From Oceaniglobus roseus (GTDB taxonomy: Bacteria; Pseudomonadota; Alphaproteobacteria; Rhodobacterales; Rhodobacteraceae), in the NCBI RefSeq assembly GCF_002869745.1, contig NZ_PNOS01000036.1, positions 1 to 51,979 of the forward strand: a stretch of DNA of 51,979 nucleotides. The letters run 5' to 3'. The notes beneath the pieces were generated by a model that was given only the letters and a program-made list of their open reading frames with translations, was not told the origin of the DNA and ran no database searches. Positions within the stretch are counted from its first letter, which is position 1, and every line of letters starts with the position of its first letter. Below are positions 26,401 through 37,161 of the stretch, in pieces. The position numbers and the translations under genes are program-made.

Positions 26401-27011
26401 GCGCCGCCCCGCCAGGACGGCTCGCGGCAATAGCGCGAGATCAGCATCCGGATCATCTGCTCGACGTTGTCGTCCGAGCCGCCCAGCCAGTACTGCATCG
26501 CCAGGAAATAGGCGCGCAGGTCCTGCGCCTTGCCGGGCAGATAGCGCAGGATCGCCGGGATCCGGCGCAGGATCTTCATCTGGCTCTCGCCCGAGGTGCG
26601 CCCCTTCGCCTTCGGCTTCAGCTTCTTCAGCATCGCCATCAGCCCGCTCGCGGGCTTCAGCATGTCGACCGAGCCCATTCGGGTCAGCTTCACGATCTTC
26701 TCGTCGGCGATCACCCCCAGCATGGCGTCGCAGCGGTCCCGCCGCGCCTCAAGCTCGGGCAGGATGGCAAGGATGTGCTCCTCCAGGAACAGGAGGTTGC
26801 AGATCACGATGTCGGCGTGGCGCACCGCGTCCTTCGCCAGCGCCAGGGCGCGCGGATCCTCGGCCCAGCCGGCCGCGGCATGGACGCTCAGGCTCAGCCC
26901 CGGGAAATCCCGCTCCAGCCGCGGCAGCGCCCGCGCCGCGGGGCCCGCGGAATGGGCGTCCAGCGTCACGATCACGACGCGGTAGCCGGTGATCTCGCCG
27001 CTATCGCGCAT
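23466..27011 (-). CDS. bchH: BchH, magnesium chelatase porphyrin-binding subunit
   Basis: Large catalytic, porphyrin-binding subunit of Mg-chelatase (CobN/ChlH family), 1181 residues as expected. N-terminal [13 protein letters not shown]; central [38 protein letters not shown] and [19 protein letters not shown]-terminal [19 protein letters not shown] and [23 protein letters not shown] 27011 overlaps the bchB stop by 11 bases. It lies in the bchF-N-B-H-L-M-lhaA-puhA superoperon. Confidence 0.97.
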   Translation of the reverse strand: MRDSGEITGYRVVIVTLDAHSAGPAARALPRLERDFPGLSLSVHAAAGWAEDPRALALAKDAVRHADIVICNLLFLEEHILAILPELEARRDRCDAMLGVIADEKIVKLTRMGSVDMLKPASGLMAMLKKLKPKAKGRTSGESQMKILRRIPAILRYLPGKAQDLRAYFLAMQYWLGGSDDNVEQMIRMLISRYCREPSWRGGAVKAPVEYPEVGLYHPDLPGTHIVTDAAALPAPRRPVATVGLLMLRSYVLASDSAHYDAVIRAFEARGIRCIPAFAGGLDGRPAIEAYFQGRVDALVSLTGFSLVGGPAYNDSAAAVEVLSRLDVPYVAAHPLEFQTLGQWAESGAGLGPVETTMLIALPEIDGATNPTVFAGRHGGAGCQGCPRMCTGGTQHRAMAPCPERIERLGERVLRLAKLRRSVTPDRKVAIVLFGFPPNAGAVGTAAYLSVFESLFNTLHRMKAEGYDLDPPETVDELREVILKGNAATYGQQANVAARIPADRLVDGTPWLSEIEQVWGPAPGRVQSDGRGVFVLGQHFGNVFVGVQPAFGYEGDPMRLLFEKGFAPTHAFSAFYRWIREDFGADAVLHFGMHGALEFMPGRQAGMGASDWPDRLIGDMPNVYLYASNNPSEATLAKRRSGAVCVTHLTPPLAAAGLYKGLLELKESLARWRGLSPESADRAELEALIADQAAAVDMGGTPPAKLWLKLLETEDALMPDGLHIVGRPMGAGERAAQIALMADCDDETRARIDGLLAQDHELPALMRALAGRFTPPVAGGDLIRSPEVLPTGRNIHAFDPFRMPTAFAMAEGAKQAQLLLETHRVLPRSVALVLWGSDNIKSDGGPIAQALALMGAVPRFDGYGRLCGADLVPLETLGRPRIDVVMTLSGIFRDLLPLQTRMLAEAAWKCATAEEPVGMNFVRAHALAYAEKMGCDMETAALRVFSNAEGAYGSNVNTLVDSSAFGDEDELADAYEARKSFAYGRSGKATKNAGLLQTALRDVDVAYQNLESVELGVTSVDHYFDTLGGISRAVKRAKGSDAAVYIGDQTRGAGKVRTLKDQIALETRSRSLNPKFYESLLKHGHEGVRQIEAHVTNTLGWSATTGQVEPWVYQRLSETFVLDTEMRDRLAALNPEASARMAGRLLEASDRQYWSPDAATLAALQGAADELEDRLEGVAAE

Positions 27012-28569
27012 AATGGGCCTTCGCCTCGTACAGGGTTTCGACCGAGACCTGCGACAGCCCCTTCCGCGCCGCGAAGGCCTCGGTGTTGCGCTTCGCCTTG
27101 CCGCGGACGAAGAACGGGATCTTCTTCAGCTCCCGCTCCGCCTCGGCCTGCCAGACAACGACCTCCCCGGCCCCCGCCATCTTTGCTTCACAAATATCCT
27201 GGGGGGAGGCCGCAGGCCGGGGGGCAACGCCCCCCTCGACCTCGGCCAGGGGCGCCACCGCCTTGCCGCCGTGGTGCGAGGGTCCGGCCGCGTCGTGGAA
27301 CTCGAAATCCTCGCGGAACATGTGCAGCAGGTGCTCCTCCAGCCCCATGACAAGCGGATGCACCCAGGTGTCGAAGATCACGTTCGCGCCCTCGAACCCC
27401 ATCTGCGGCGAATAGCGCGCGGGGAAGTCCTGGACATGGACCGGGGCCGAGATCACGGCGCAGGGGATGCCGAGCCGCTTGCCGATGTGGCGCTCCATCT
27501 GGGTGCCGAGGATCATCTCGGGCGCCAGCGCCTCGATCGCCGCCTCGACCTCGAGATAGTCGTCGGTGATCAGCGCCTCGAGCCCGTATTCCTTCGCAAG
27601 CTTCCGGATCGGGCGGGCGAACTCGCGGTTGTAGCAGCCCATGCCGCAGACCTCGAAGCCGATCTCGTCCCGCGCGATCCGGGCGGCGGCGGCGACGTGG
27701 GTGGCGTCGCCGAACAGGAACACCCGCTTGCCGGTCAGGTAGGTCGAATCGACGCTTGCCGCGTACCAGGGCTGGCGCAGGCGCGACTCGTCGGCCTTCG
27801 CTTCGATCCCGGCCAGGGCGCAGACCTCGGCGATGAAGTCGCGCGTCGCGTGGGCGCCGATCGGCACCGTCTTCGTGAAGGGCTGACCCAGGGTCTTCTC
27901 GCACCAGCGCGCGGCGGTCTCGCCGGTTTCGGGGTAGAGCAGGACGTTGAACCGCGCGGCGCCCAGCCGGGCGATGTCCGAGGGGGTGGCGTTCAGCGGC
28001 GCGACGACGTTGACCGCGATGCCGAGGCTTTCGAGCAGCCCGGCGATCTCGGCCACGTCGTCGCGGTGGCGGAAGCCGAGCCCGGTGGGCCCGAGGATGT
28101 TGCAGGAGGGTCCTTCGTCGCGTTCCATCGGCCGCGCGAGGTGGCGGACGATCTGGAAGAAGGTCTCGTCGGCGCCGAAGTTCTCCTTCCGCTGGTAGGA
28201 GGGCAGCTCCAGCGGGATCACCGGCACCGGCAGGCCCATGGTCTCGGCGAGGCCCCCGGGGTCGTCCTGGATCAGCTCGGCGGTGCAGGAGGCGCCGACG
28301 ATGATCGCCTCCGGGCGGAACCGCTCGTAGGCGTCGCGGCAGGCGTCCTTGAACAGGTGCGCCGTGTCCGAGCCGAGGTCGCGGGCCTGGAAGGTGGTGT
28401 AGGTGACGGGCGGGCGGTGGTTCCGCCGCTCGATCATCGTGAACAGCAGGTCGGCATAGGTGTCGCCCTGGGGGGCGTGGAGCACGTAGTGCAGCCCCTT
28501 CATCCCCGTCGCCACGCGCATGGCGCCGACGTGGGGCGGGCCCTCGTATGTCCAGACGGTGAGCTTCAT
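27001..28569 (-). CDS. bchB: BchB, catalytic subunit of dark-operative protochlorophyllide reductase
   Basis: With BchN forms the NB component that reduces ring D of protochlorophyllide. 522 residues. [20 protein letters not shown] start, [25 protein letters not shown], and the C-terminal domain [18 protein letters not shown]. Codons about 445-464, between the catalytic and C-terminal domains, are a copy of the dispersed repeat read in frame ([18 protein letters not shown]). ATG 28569 is chosen by homology; an in-frame ATG at 28626 lies in the repeat upstream. Confidence 0.96.
   Translation of the reverse strand: MKLTVWTYEGPPHVGAMRVATGMKGLHYVLHAPQGDTYADLLFTMIERRNHRPPVTYTTFQARDLGSDTAHLFKDACRDAYERFRPEAIIVGASCTAELIQDDPGGLAETMGLPVPVIPLELPSYQRKENFGADETFFQIVRHLARPMERDEGPSCNILGPTGLGFRHRDDVAEIAGLLESLGIAVNVVAPLNATPSDIARLGAARFNVLLYPETGETAARWCEKTLGQPFTKTVPIGAHATRDFIAEVCALAGIEAKADESRLRQPWYAASVDSTYLTGKRVFLFGDATHVAAAARIARDEIGFEVCGMGCYNREFARPIRKLAKEYGLEALITDDYLEVEAAIEALAPEMILGTQMERHIGKRLGIPCAVISAPVHVQDFPARYSPQMGFEGANVIFDTWVHPLVMGLEEHLLHMFREDFEFHDAAGPSHHGGKAVAPLAEVEGGVAPRPAASPQDICEAKMAGAGEVVVWQAEAERELKKIPFFVRGKAKRNTEAFAARKGLSQVSVETLYEAKAHYAR
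27178..27236 (+). repeat. Dispersed hairpin repeat, copy 3, inside the bchB coding sequence
   Basis: CATCTTTGCTTCACAAATAT then CCTGGGGGGA. Hairpins GGCC-GCA-GGCC (27208-27218) and GGGGGGC-AAC-GCCCCCC (27219-27235). It keeps the bchB frame open and is translated as a linker. Confidence 0.8.
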
Positions 28570-28572
28570 GGC

Positions 28573-28624
28573 CGGCCCCCGGGGCTCTGCCCCGGACCCC
28601 GGAGTATTTGGGCAAAGAAGAAAC
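28573..28624 (-). repeat. Dispersed hairpin repeat, copy 4 (bchN-bchB spacer)
   Basis: Opposite orientation to copies 1-3: hairpin CCGGGGC (28579-28585), TCT, GCCCCGG (28589-28595), then GGAGTATTTGGGCAAAGAAG. It makes up nearly all of the 61-base spacer, so the bchB ribosome-binding region (CGGGGG, 6 bases before ATG) lies beside the hairpin. Confidence 0.75.
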
Positions 28625-28630
28625 ACGTGG

Positions 28631-30469
<1,839 letters not shown>

Positions 30470-30490
30470 TTAGACACCCGCCGGTCAGAG

Positions 30491-30508
30491 TGTCAATTAA
30501 AACTTACA
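30491..30508. promoter_or_regulatory. PpsR box upstream of bchF
   Basis: TGTCAATTAAAACTTACA, exact TGT-N12-ACA, 68 bases before bchF. The minus strand carries TTGACA at its edge (30491-30496), a possible -35 with CTAACT 17 bases on. Confidence 0.8.
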
Positions 30509-30618
30509 CTCCGAACCTGACACCTTCCGGCCACCGACCCCTGTTCCTTGCGCCGCGCCGCCCTATCTGTAAGGGAGCCGCGACACTTTGCCGGGGTCGA
30601 TGAGCGAGGGGAAAGCCG

Positions 30619-30636
30619 TGTCAATAGCCTTTGACA
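30619..30636. promoter_or_regulatory. PpsR box upstream of ppaA
   Basis: TGTCAATAGCCTTTGACA, exact TGT-N12-ACA with extended arms, 96 bases before the ppaA ATG. It would make the anti-repressor operon a PpsR target and argues against the longer ppaA reading frame that starts at 30588. Confidence 0.75.
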
Positions 30637-30731
30637 TTGCGGGGGGAAAGGCGGAGACTTGCGGCCGTGCGCCCGGCATCCGGCCGGCCGCACGACACCG
30701 CTGCAAACCCCGCTGGAGGGGACATCCCGTC

Positions 30732-31532
30732 ATGCCGAACAATTCGGACAAGAAACGAGGACTGCGGCGGGGCGCACCGGACGAATCGGTGGGCTCTCTG
30801 GCGTCCCAGGCGCTGTCCGTCCTGGCCTCGCGGCGGGCGGGCAAGCCACCGGGCATGTCGGAACGCTTTCTCCAGGCGCTGGAACAGGCCGTCTGCAAGG
30901 GCGGGCAGCACGACCGCGATCTCGTCATCCGGGAAATGGCCTCGGCCGGCATCGCGCGCGAGGACATCGCGGACCTCTACGTGCCGATGGTCGCGCGCCG
31001 CATGGGCCGCGCCTGGTGCGAGGACACGATGAGCTTTGCCGAGGTCACCATCGGCGCCGCCCGGCTCCAGGGCGTGGTGCGCGAGCTGACGGAAGACTGG
31101 TCGGTCGGGGCGCGGATCTATGACGACGGGCCGAACGTGGTGGTCATCGTCATCGCCGACGAATACCACACCCTCGGCCCGATGCTCATCACCTCGCAGC
31201 TGCGCCGCCTCGGCGTCTCGGTGCGCCTGCTTCTCGGGCGGCCGCTGGCCGAAGTGCAGGCGATCCTGCGCGAACAGGCCTTCGACGCGGTGTTCATTTC
31301 CGTCGCGCACGTGGAAAGGCTTGCCCAGATCAGCGCAATCGTCAAAATGTTGCGCAGCCAGATGGCCGAACCCGTCCCGATCGTGGTCGGTGGGCCCGCG
31401 GCGGAGGAAGAGCCAGCGACGAAGACCCTGACAGGTGCCGACCATGTATCGAGTGACATCCGCGAGGCGCTCCGGCTGTGCGGACTGAAGGACCGTATGC
31501 CCGCCGTGCCACCGTCCAGGACGGGGGGCTGA
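30732..31532 (+). CDS. ppaA: PpaA/AerR, B12-binding anti-repressor of PpsR
   Basis: 266 residues. An N-terminal helical region is followed by a cobalamin-binding-like Rossmann domain: NVVVIVIADEYHTLGPMLITSQLRRLGVSVRLLLG and FDAVFISVAHVERLAQI, ending PIVVGGPAAEEE. PpaA/AerR proteins bind B12 and relieve PpsR/CrtJ repression in a light- or oxygen-dependent way. ATG 30732 (MPNNSDKKRGL) is chosen with GGAGGGG upstream; the frame is open to 30588, but that part contains a PpsR box. It is 29 bases upstream of ppsR, the classical pair. Confidence 0.93.
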   Translation: MPNNSDKKRGLRRGAPDESVGSLASQALSVLASRRAGKPPGMSERFLQALEQAVCKGGQHDRDLVIREMASAGIAREDIADLYVPMVARRMGRAWCEDTMSFAEVTIGAARLQGVVRELTEDWSVGARIYDDGPNVVVIVIADEYHTLGPMLITSQLRRLGVSVRLLLGRPLAEVQAILREQAFDAVFISVAHVERLAQISAIVKMLRSQMAEPVPIVVGGPAAEEEPATKTLTGADHVSSDIREALRLCGLKDRMPAVPPSRTGG

Positions 31533-31561
31533 GCCGTGACACCACTTCCCGGACCTCGGCC

Positions 31562-32974
31562 ATGACGTCGCGCGGCACACAGTACTGGTCCAGCGGTGCG
31601 ATTCCGCTGATCGGGCCCGATATCCTGGGCGACATCATCGCGAATGCCTCGGACATCGCCGTGGTGATCTCGGACATGGGCCGGGTGCTGTCGGTGCTGA
31701 TCAACCCGAACCACGCCAGCTTCGGCCAGCTCGACCACTGGCAGGGCCGCGACATCCGCGATTTCCTGACCATCGAGAGCGTCGCCAAGCTCGACACCCA
31801 GCTCGAGGTGTTCAACACCGGCAAGAGCTCGACCAAGGCGATCGAGCTGAACCACACCGACGGGACGGTGTGGGAGTTCCCGGTGCGCTATTCCTTCCAC
31901 CGGGTCGGCCCCGACGGCGGGCTGCTGCTGCTCGGCCGCGACCTTCGGCCCATCGCGGAGATGCAGCAGCAGCTGGTCAAGGCGCAGCTGGCGCTGGAGC
32001 GGGATTACGAGGCGCAGCGCGATTCGGAGACGCGGCTGCGCGTGGTGATGGACGAGACGCGCGAGGCGCTGGCCTTCGTCTCGCTCGGCACCGGGCGGAT
32101 CGTCGACCTGAACGCCGCCGCGGCCATGGTGCTGGGCGAGAACCTGTCGGACCTGAAGGACACGCCCCTCGCCAACGAGTTCGAGAACCGCAAGCGGGGC
32201 GAGCTTCTGGATGCCCTCGTCGCCGCCGCCCTGGCCGAGGACCATCCGCCGGTGCCGCTGACCTCGCGGCGGACGGGGCGGGCGCTGCGGGTCAGCCCGC
32301 GGATCTTCCGCGCCTCGGGCGACCGGATGCTGCTCTGCCGGTTCGAGAACGCAGAGAGCGCCCAGAACGGCGCCGATCCGCTGCGCGAGAACCTCGGCGC
32401 CTTCTACCGCGACGGGGTCGACGCGATCCTGTTCACCGACCGCAACGGCGTCATCCAGTCCGGCAACGAGGCGTTCCTGAAGCTGATCGGCGCCGCCCAC
32501 CTGAGCATCGTGAAGGGCAAGCCGCTGTCCGATTTCCTGGCGCGCGGCTCGGTCGACATGAAGCTTCTGGTGGAGAATGCCGCGCGGGCGGGGCAGATGC
32601 GCCTGTTCGCCAGCCGCCTCATCAACGATTTCGGCGTCGAGGTGCCGGTCGAGATCTCGGCCACCTGGCTCCAGAGCAGCACCCATCCCGCCGTGGTCCT
32701 GGTGATGCGCGACGCGGGCCACGCCGAGGCCCTGCGCGGCCCCGGCGTCGCCATCGGCGACCAGACGGCGCGGCCGGTGATGGATCTGGTGGGCACCGCG
32801 ACGCTGAAGGACATCGTCTCGGAGACGACCGACGTGGTCGAGAAGATGTGCATCGAGACGGCGGTGGAGCTGACCCGCAACAACCGCGTCGCCGCGGCCG
32901 AGATGCTGGGGCTGTCGCGCCAGTCGCTTTACGTCAAGCTGCGGAAGTACGGGCTGCTCAGCCGCGACTCCTGA
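31562..32974 (+). CDS. ppsR: PpsR/CrtJ, redox-responsive repressor of photosynthesis genes
   Basis: 470 residues: N-terminal PAS-like region, a glutamine-rich coiled helix (IAEMQQQLVKAQLALERDYEAQRDSE, about 125-150), two PAS domains and a C-terminal Fis-type helix-turn-helix (NNRVAAAEMLGLSRQSLYVKLRKYGL). Cys 259 (MLLCRFE) and Cys 430 (KMCIE) correspond by spacing to the two redox cysteines of Rhodobacter PpsR. It binds TGT-N12-ACA, found at several promoters here. ATG 31562 chosen; an upstream extension to 31478 overlaps ppaA. Confidence 0.97.
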   Translation: MTSRGTQYWSSGAIPLIGPDILGDIIANASDIAVVISDMGRVLSVLINPNHASFGQLDHWQGRDIRDFLTIESVAKLDTQLEVFNTGKSSTKAIELNHTDGTVWEFPVRYSFHRVGPDGGLLLLGRDLRPIAEMQQQLVKAQLALERDYEAQRDSETRLRVVMDETREALAFVSLGTGRIVDLNAAAAMVLGENLSDLKDTPLANEFENRKRGELLDALVAAALAEDHPPVPLTSRRTGRALRVSPRIFRASGDRMLLCRFENAESAQNGADPLRENLGAFYRDGVDAILFTDRNGVIQSGNEAFLKLIGAAHLSIVKGKPLSDFLARGSVDMKLLVENAARAGQMRLFASRLINDFGVEVPVEISATWLQSSTHPAVVLVMRDAGHAEALRGPGVAIGDQTARPVMDLVGTATLKDIVSETTDVVEKMCIETAVELTRNNRVAAAEMLGLSRQSLYVKLRKYGLLSRDS

Positions 32975-33115
32975 TCCTTCGGGCCGCGGCGCCTGCGCGG
33001 CGCGCAGTCCCTGGCGGCAGGGAGCGGGGTCCGCGCCCGGCGGCGCCTGCGTAAAAGTGTCAACCTGACGAGACTCTTCTTGCCAAATTGACGGCGCGGG
33101 TGTGTAGTTTACACC

Positions 33116-34024
33116 ATGACTGTCAGCTTGGGTTTACATACGCGGCGGATTCCGGACCCGGCTTCGATGCTGGAGCTGATCAAGCCGATCACCTGGTTCC
33201 CGCCGATGTGGGCCTATCTCTGCGGCATCGTCTCTGCCGGGGTGGCGCCGTGGTCGGCCTGGCCGATGGTGCTGCTGGGCGTCGTGCTGGCCGGCCCCGT
33301 GGTCTGCGGGATGAGCCAGGCGGCGAACGACTGGTGCGACCGCCACGTCGACGCGATCAACGAACCGGGCCGCCCGATCCCGTCGGGCCGCATCCCCGGC
33401 CGCTGGGGTCTGGGCATCGCGCTGGTGATGACGGTGCTGTCGCTGGCCCTCGGCTGGCAGCTCGGGCCCTGGGGCTTCGGCGCGACGGTCTTCGGCGTGC
33501 TCGGCGCCTGGGCCTACTCGGCCGAGCCGGTGCGGCTCAAGCGCTCCGGCCTTTGGGGGCCGGGGCTGGTGGGGCTCTGTTACGAGGGGCTGCCGTGGTT
33601 CACTGGCGCCGCGGTGCTGTCGGCGGGCGCGCCCGCCGCGCCGGTGGTGATCGTCGCTCTGCTCTATGCGATCGGCGCCCATGGCATCATGACGCTGAAC
33701 GACTTCAAGGCGATCGAGGGCGACCGGCAGACCGGCATCCGTTCGCTGCCCGTGGTGAAGGGGCCCGAGGTGGCGGCGAAGATCGCTTGCACCGTCATGG
33801 CCCTGCCGCAGACGCTGGTGGTCGCCCTGCTGCTGATCTGGGGGCGGCCGTGGCACGCCCTTGCCATCGCCGTGCTGCTGGTGGCCCAGTGCGCGGCCAT
33901 GCGGGTGATGCTGAAGGATCCCGAGGCGAAGGCGCCCTGGTACAACGCGACCGGCGTCTCGCTCTATGTCACCGGCATGATGATCGCGGCCTTCGCGATC
34001 CGCTCCGTGGGAGGTGCCGGATGA
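33116..34024 (+). CDS. bchG: BchG, bacteriochlorophyll synthase
   Basis: Membrane prenyltransferase that esterifies bacteriochlorophyllide a with geranylgeranyl diphosphate. 302 residues, about eight spans; Asp-rich motif NDWCDRHVDAINEPGRPIPSGRIPG near 72-96 and second site LNDFKAIEGDRQTG. The N-terminus LELIKPITWFPPMWAYLCG matches the family, supporting ATG 33116. A PpsR box covers codons 2-8 of the gene. The stop overlaps the next gene. Confidence 0.96.
   Translation: MTVSLGLHTRRIPDPASMLELIKPITWFPPMWAYLCGIVSAGVAPWSAWPMVLLGVVLAGPVVCGMSQAANDWCDRHVDAINEPGRPIPSGRIPGRWGLGIALVMTVLSLALGWQLGPWGFGATVFGVLGAWAYSAEPVRLKRSGLWGPGLVGLCYEGLPWFTGAAVLSAGAPAAPVVIVALLYAIGAHGIMTLNDFKAIEGDRQTGIRSLPVVKGPEVAAKIACTVMALPQTLVVALLLIWGRPWHALAIAVLLVAQCAAMRVMLKDPEAKAPWYNATGVSLYVTGMMIAAFAIRSVGGAG
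33121..33138. promoter_or_regulatory. PpsR box at the 5' end of bchG
   Basis: TGTCAGCTTGGGTTTACA, exact TGT-N12-ACA just inside the bchG coding sequence. An imperfect upstream box, TGTCAACCTGACGAGACT, lies at 33058-33075. Confidence 0.55.
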
Positions 34025-35304
34025 CGCTCGGCTGGCTCTCCATCGTCAGGCTCGGTCTTGTGCAGATGGCGCTTGGCGCCGTCGTGGTGCTGACGACATC
34101 GACCCTGAACCGGCTGATGGTGGTTGAACTGGCGCTTCCCGCCGTTCTGCCGGGGCTGCTGGTGGCGCTGCACTACGGCATCCAGATCACCCGCCCGAAC
34201 TGGGGCTTCCTGTCCGACACCGGCGGCAACCGCACCCGCTGGATGATCGGCGGCATGGGCGCGCTGGCCACGGGCGGCTTCCTTGCCGCCTATGCGGTGA
34301 CGCTGCTGGCCGACAGCTTCGCGCTCGGCATGGCGCTCTCGGTGCTGGCCTATGCGCTGATCGGCCTCGGGGTCGGCGCCTCGGGCACCTCGCTTCTGGC
34401 GCTGCTCGCCACGGCCACGGCGCCGCGGCGGCGGGCGGCGGCGGCGACGATCACCTGGCTGATGATGATCTTCGGCATCGCCGTGACCGCGGGCGTGGTC
34501 GGATCCTTCCTGCACCCGTACTCGCCCGAACTGCTGCTGGAAATCGTCGGCATCGTCACCGGCGGCGCCTTCCTGCTGACGATCCTCGCCACCTGGGGGG
34601 TCGAGCGCGGCGTGCAGGCGGTGCGCGAACCCGATCCGATGCCCTTCCGCCAGGGCCTGGCCGAGGTCTGGGCCGAACCGCGCGCCCGCGCCTTCACCAT
34701 CTTCGTCTTCCTGTCGATGACCGCCTATTTCATGCAGGAGCTGATCCTCGAACCCTACGCGGGCCTCGTCTTCGCCTTCACGCCGGGCCAGTCCACCAGC
34801 CTCTCGGGGGCGCAGAACGGCGGCGTCTTCGTCGGCATGCTGCTGGTCGGCATCGCGGCGACGGGGCTGAAGCTTGGCGCGCTGCGGACCTGGGTGATCG
34901 CGGGCTGCCTCGGCTCGGCAGCCTCGCTTATCATAATTACGGTTATCGGACAGACCGGCACGCCGCTGCTGCTGCCCGCCACCGTCGCCCTCGGGCTGTT
35001 CAACGGGGTCTTCGCGGTGGCCGCCATCGGCTCGATGATGGCGCTGGCGGGCGAAGGGCGCGGCGAACGCGAAGGCACGCGGATGGGCCTCTGGGGTGCG
35101 GCGCAGGCCGTCGCCGCGGGGTTCGGCGGGCTGGTCGGGGCTGCCGCCGTCGACGTGCTCCGGCTTTTCACCGGCACCGCCACGGCCTTCGGCGCGGTCT
35201 TCCTGGTCGAGGCCGCCCTCTTCGCCGCGTCCGCCCTGATGGCGGCCCGCATCATGGAGCGCGCCCCGCGGGGCCCCTCGCCAACCCTCGTTCCCGGAGA
35301 ATGA
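34021..35304 (+). CDS. PucC-family MFS protein between bchG and bchP (ORF428 type)
   Basis: 427 residues, twelve predicted spans, paralogous to LhaA/PucC. It matches in size and position the ORF428 (Bch2) of Rhodobacter PGCs, between bchG and bchP. Stretches: TSTLNRLMVVELALPAVLPGLLVALHYGIQITRPNWG, MTAYFMQELILEPYAGLVF, RMGLWGAAQAVAAGFGG. The likely role is handling or delivery of bacteriochlorophyll during terminal esterification and assembly; this is inference from the family. ATG 34021 overlaps the bchG stop. Confidence 0.88.
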   Translation: MTLGWLSIVRLGLVQMALGAVVVLTTSTLNRLMVVELALPAVLPGLLVALHYGIQITRPNWGFLSDTGGNRTRWMIGGMGALATGGFLAAYAVTLLADSFALGMALSVLAYALIGLGVGASGTSLLALLATATAPRRRAAAATITWLMMIFGIAVTAGVVGSFLHPYSPELLLEIVGIVTGGAFLLTILATWGVERGVQAVREPDPMPFRQGLAEVWAEPRARAFTIFVFLSMTAYFMQELILEPYAGLVFAFTPGQSTSLSGAQNGGVFVGMLLVGIAATGLKLGALRTWVIAGCLGSAASLIIITVIGQTGTPLLLPATVALGLFNGVFAVAAIGSMMALAGEGRGEREGTRMGLWGAAQAVAAGFGGLVGAAAVDVLRLFTGTATAFGAVFLVEAALFAASALMAARIMERAPRGPSPTLVPGE

Positions 35305-35307
35305 CCC

Positions 35308-36504
35308 ATGACCTATGACGTGGTGGTGATCGGCGGCGGCCCCTCGGGGGCGACCGCGGCGCAGGACCTTGCCGAAGCGGGCCGCAAGGTGGCGATGCTG
35401 GACCGCGCGGGCCGGATCAAGCCCTGCGGCGGCGCCATCCCGCCGCGGCTGATCGCCGACTTCGCGATCCCCGACAGCCAGATCGTCGCCCGCATCTCGA
35501 CCGCGCGGATGATCTCGCCCACCTCCCGCGCCGTCGACATCCCGATCGAGAACGGCTTCGTCGGCATGGTCGACCGCGAGCATTTCGACGAGTTCCTGCG
35601 CGACCGCGCCGCCCGGGCCGGGGCCACCCGCCTGGCCGGCACCTTCCAGCGGATCGAGCGCGACGACACCGGCACCCATGTCGTCTACCGCGACAAGGCA
35701 AGCGGTGAATCCCGCCGCCTGGCGACGCGGCTGGTCATCGGGGCGGACGGCGCGCGGTCGAACGTCGCCAAGGCCGAGGTGCCGGGGGGCGACAGGATTC
35801 CCTACGTCATCGCCTACCACGAGATCCTGAAGGCGCCGGAGCGGTCGGAACACTGCATCAACGGCGCCTACGATCCGAAGCGCTGCGACGTGATCTACGA
35901 CGGACGCATCAGCCCCGACTTCTACGGCTGGGTCTTCCCCCACGGCGACCAGCTGTCGGTGGGCATGGGCACCGGGATCGACGGGATCGACCTGAAGAAG
36001 GCCACCGCCGACCTGCGCGTCTCGGCCGGGCTGACGGGCTGCGAGACGATCCGCCGCGAGGGCGCGCCGATCCCGCTGCGCCCGATGGACAGGTGGGACA
36101 ACGGGCGCGACGTGGTGCTGGCCGGCGATGCCGCGGGCGTCGTCGCGCCCAGCAGCGGCGAGGGCATCTATTATGCAATGGTCGGCGGCCGGGTCGCCGC
36201 CACCGCGGCCATCGCCGCGCTCGCCTCGGGGCGGGCGCGCGACCTCGCGCTGGCGCGCAAGCTGTTCATGAAGGAGCACAAGATGGTGTTCAAGGTCCTG
36301 CGCTCGATGCAGGACGCCTATTACAGGTCGGACGAGCGGCGCGAGCGCTTCGTCTCCCTGTGTCACGATGTCGACGTGCAAAGGTTGACCTTCGAGGCCT
36401 ACATGAACAAGAAGCTGGTCGCGGCGCGTCCCATGGCGCACATCCGCATCGGCCTGAAGAACCTGGCCCACCTGACGCGACTCGTCCCGGAAACCTACGC
36501 ATGA
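35308..36504 (+). CDS. bchP: BchP, geranylgeranyl reductase
   Basis: Flavoprotein that reduces the geranylgeranyl tail of bacteriochlorophyll to phytyl. 398 residues: FAD motif VIGGGPSGATAAQDLAEAG near 5-23, CGGAIPPRLIADF, LVIGADGARSNVAK and VLAGDAAGVVAPSSGEGIYYAM near 270-290. ATG 35308 lies 3 bases after the PucC-like gene. The stop overlaps idi. Confidence 0.97.
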   Translation: MTYDVVVIGGGPSGATAAQDLAEAGRKVAMLDRAGRIKPCGGAIPPRLIADFAIPDSQIVARISTARMISPTSRAVDIPIENGFVGMVDREHFDEFLRDRAARAGATRLAGTFQRIERDDTGTHVVYRDKASGESRRLATRLVIGADGARSNVAKAEVPGGDRIPYVIAYHEILKAPERSEHCINGAYDPKRCDVIYDGRISPDFYGWVFPHGDQLSVGMGTGIDGIDLKKATADLRVSAGLTGCETIRREGAPIPLRPMDRWDNGRDVVLAGDAAGVVAPSSGEGIYYAMVGGRVAATAAIAALASGRARDLALARKLFMKEHKMVFKVLRSMQDAYYRSDERRERFVSLCHDVDVQRLTFEAYMNKKLVAARPMAHIRIGLKNLAHLTRLVPETYA

Positions 36505-37031
36505 CCGATCCGATCCCCGCCTATGTCGACGGCACCCTGACCCCCGTGGACAAGCTCGAGGTGCACCGCCGCGGGCTGCGCCATCCGGCGGTCTCGGTCT
36601 TCGTCATGGACGGGGCGCGGGCGCTGCTGCAACGCCGCGCACTGACGAAGTACCACACGCCGGGGCTCTGGGCGAACACCTGCTGCACCCACCCCGCCTG
36701 GGGCGAGGATCCCGCCGACTGCGCCATGCGGCGGCTCGAGGAAGAGCTGGGGATCACCGGCCTTGCCCCCGTCCACCGCGACCGGATCGAGTATCGCGCC
36801 GACGTCGGCAACGGGCTGACCGAGCACGAGGTGGTGGACCTCTATGTGGCCGAGGCGCCGAAGGGCCTGAGGATCGCCCCGAACCCCGAAGAGGTGGCCG
36901 AGACGCGCTGGACCGGCCTGGCCGAGCTGGTGGCCGAGACGCAGCGCAGGCCCGAACGCTTCACCCCTTGGCTCCGGATCTACCTGGCCGAGCATCGCGA
37001 AAGCCTGTTCGCGGGGCTGGTCCCGGTCTGA
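36501..37031 (+). CDS. idi: Idi, isopentenyl-diphosphate delta-isomerase (type I)
   Basis: Interconverts IPP and DMAPP. 176 residues, the same length as the idi (ORF176) beside bchP in Rhodobacter. Nudix-type core: TKYHTPGLWANTCCTHPAWGED with the active-site Cys, and MRRLEEELGI with metal-binding Glu residues. It overlaps the bchP stop. Last photosynthesis gene of this arc; after it come the L,D-transpeptidase and the toxin-antitoxin genes. Confidence 0.96.
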   Translation: MTDPIPAYVDGTLTPVDKLEVHRRGLRHPAVSVFVMDGARALLQRRALTKYHTPGLWANTCCTHPAWGEDPADCAMRRLEEELGITGLAPVHRDRIEYRADVGNGLTEHEVVDLYVAEAPKGLRIAPNPEEVAETRWTGLAELVAETQRRPERFTPWLRIYLAEHRESLFAGLVPV

Positions 37032-37161
37032 GGTGACGAAACTGTGATCGTGTCGGCGTTACCGCATTTGGCATAAATCCGCCACGCTGCACGTTGATAC
37101 CCGGACAACCCGGTGTCATGCCGGTTGCAAGACCCCTCTGAACGACTGTTGAAGGACTGCC

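Noticed and set aside
28570-28626. Alternative bchB start at 28626
   Set aside because: Codons lie in repeat copy 4; family N-terminus is [10 protein letters not shown] at 28569.
30588-30731. Longer PpaA N-terminus
   Set aside because: Contains a PpsR box and sequence unlike the family; ATG 30732 is better.
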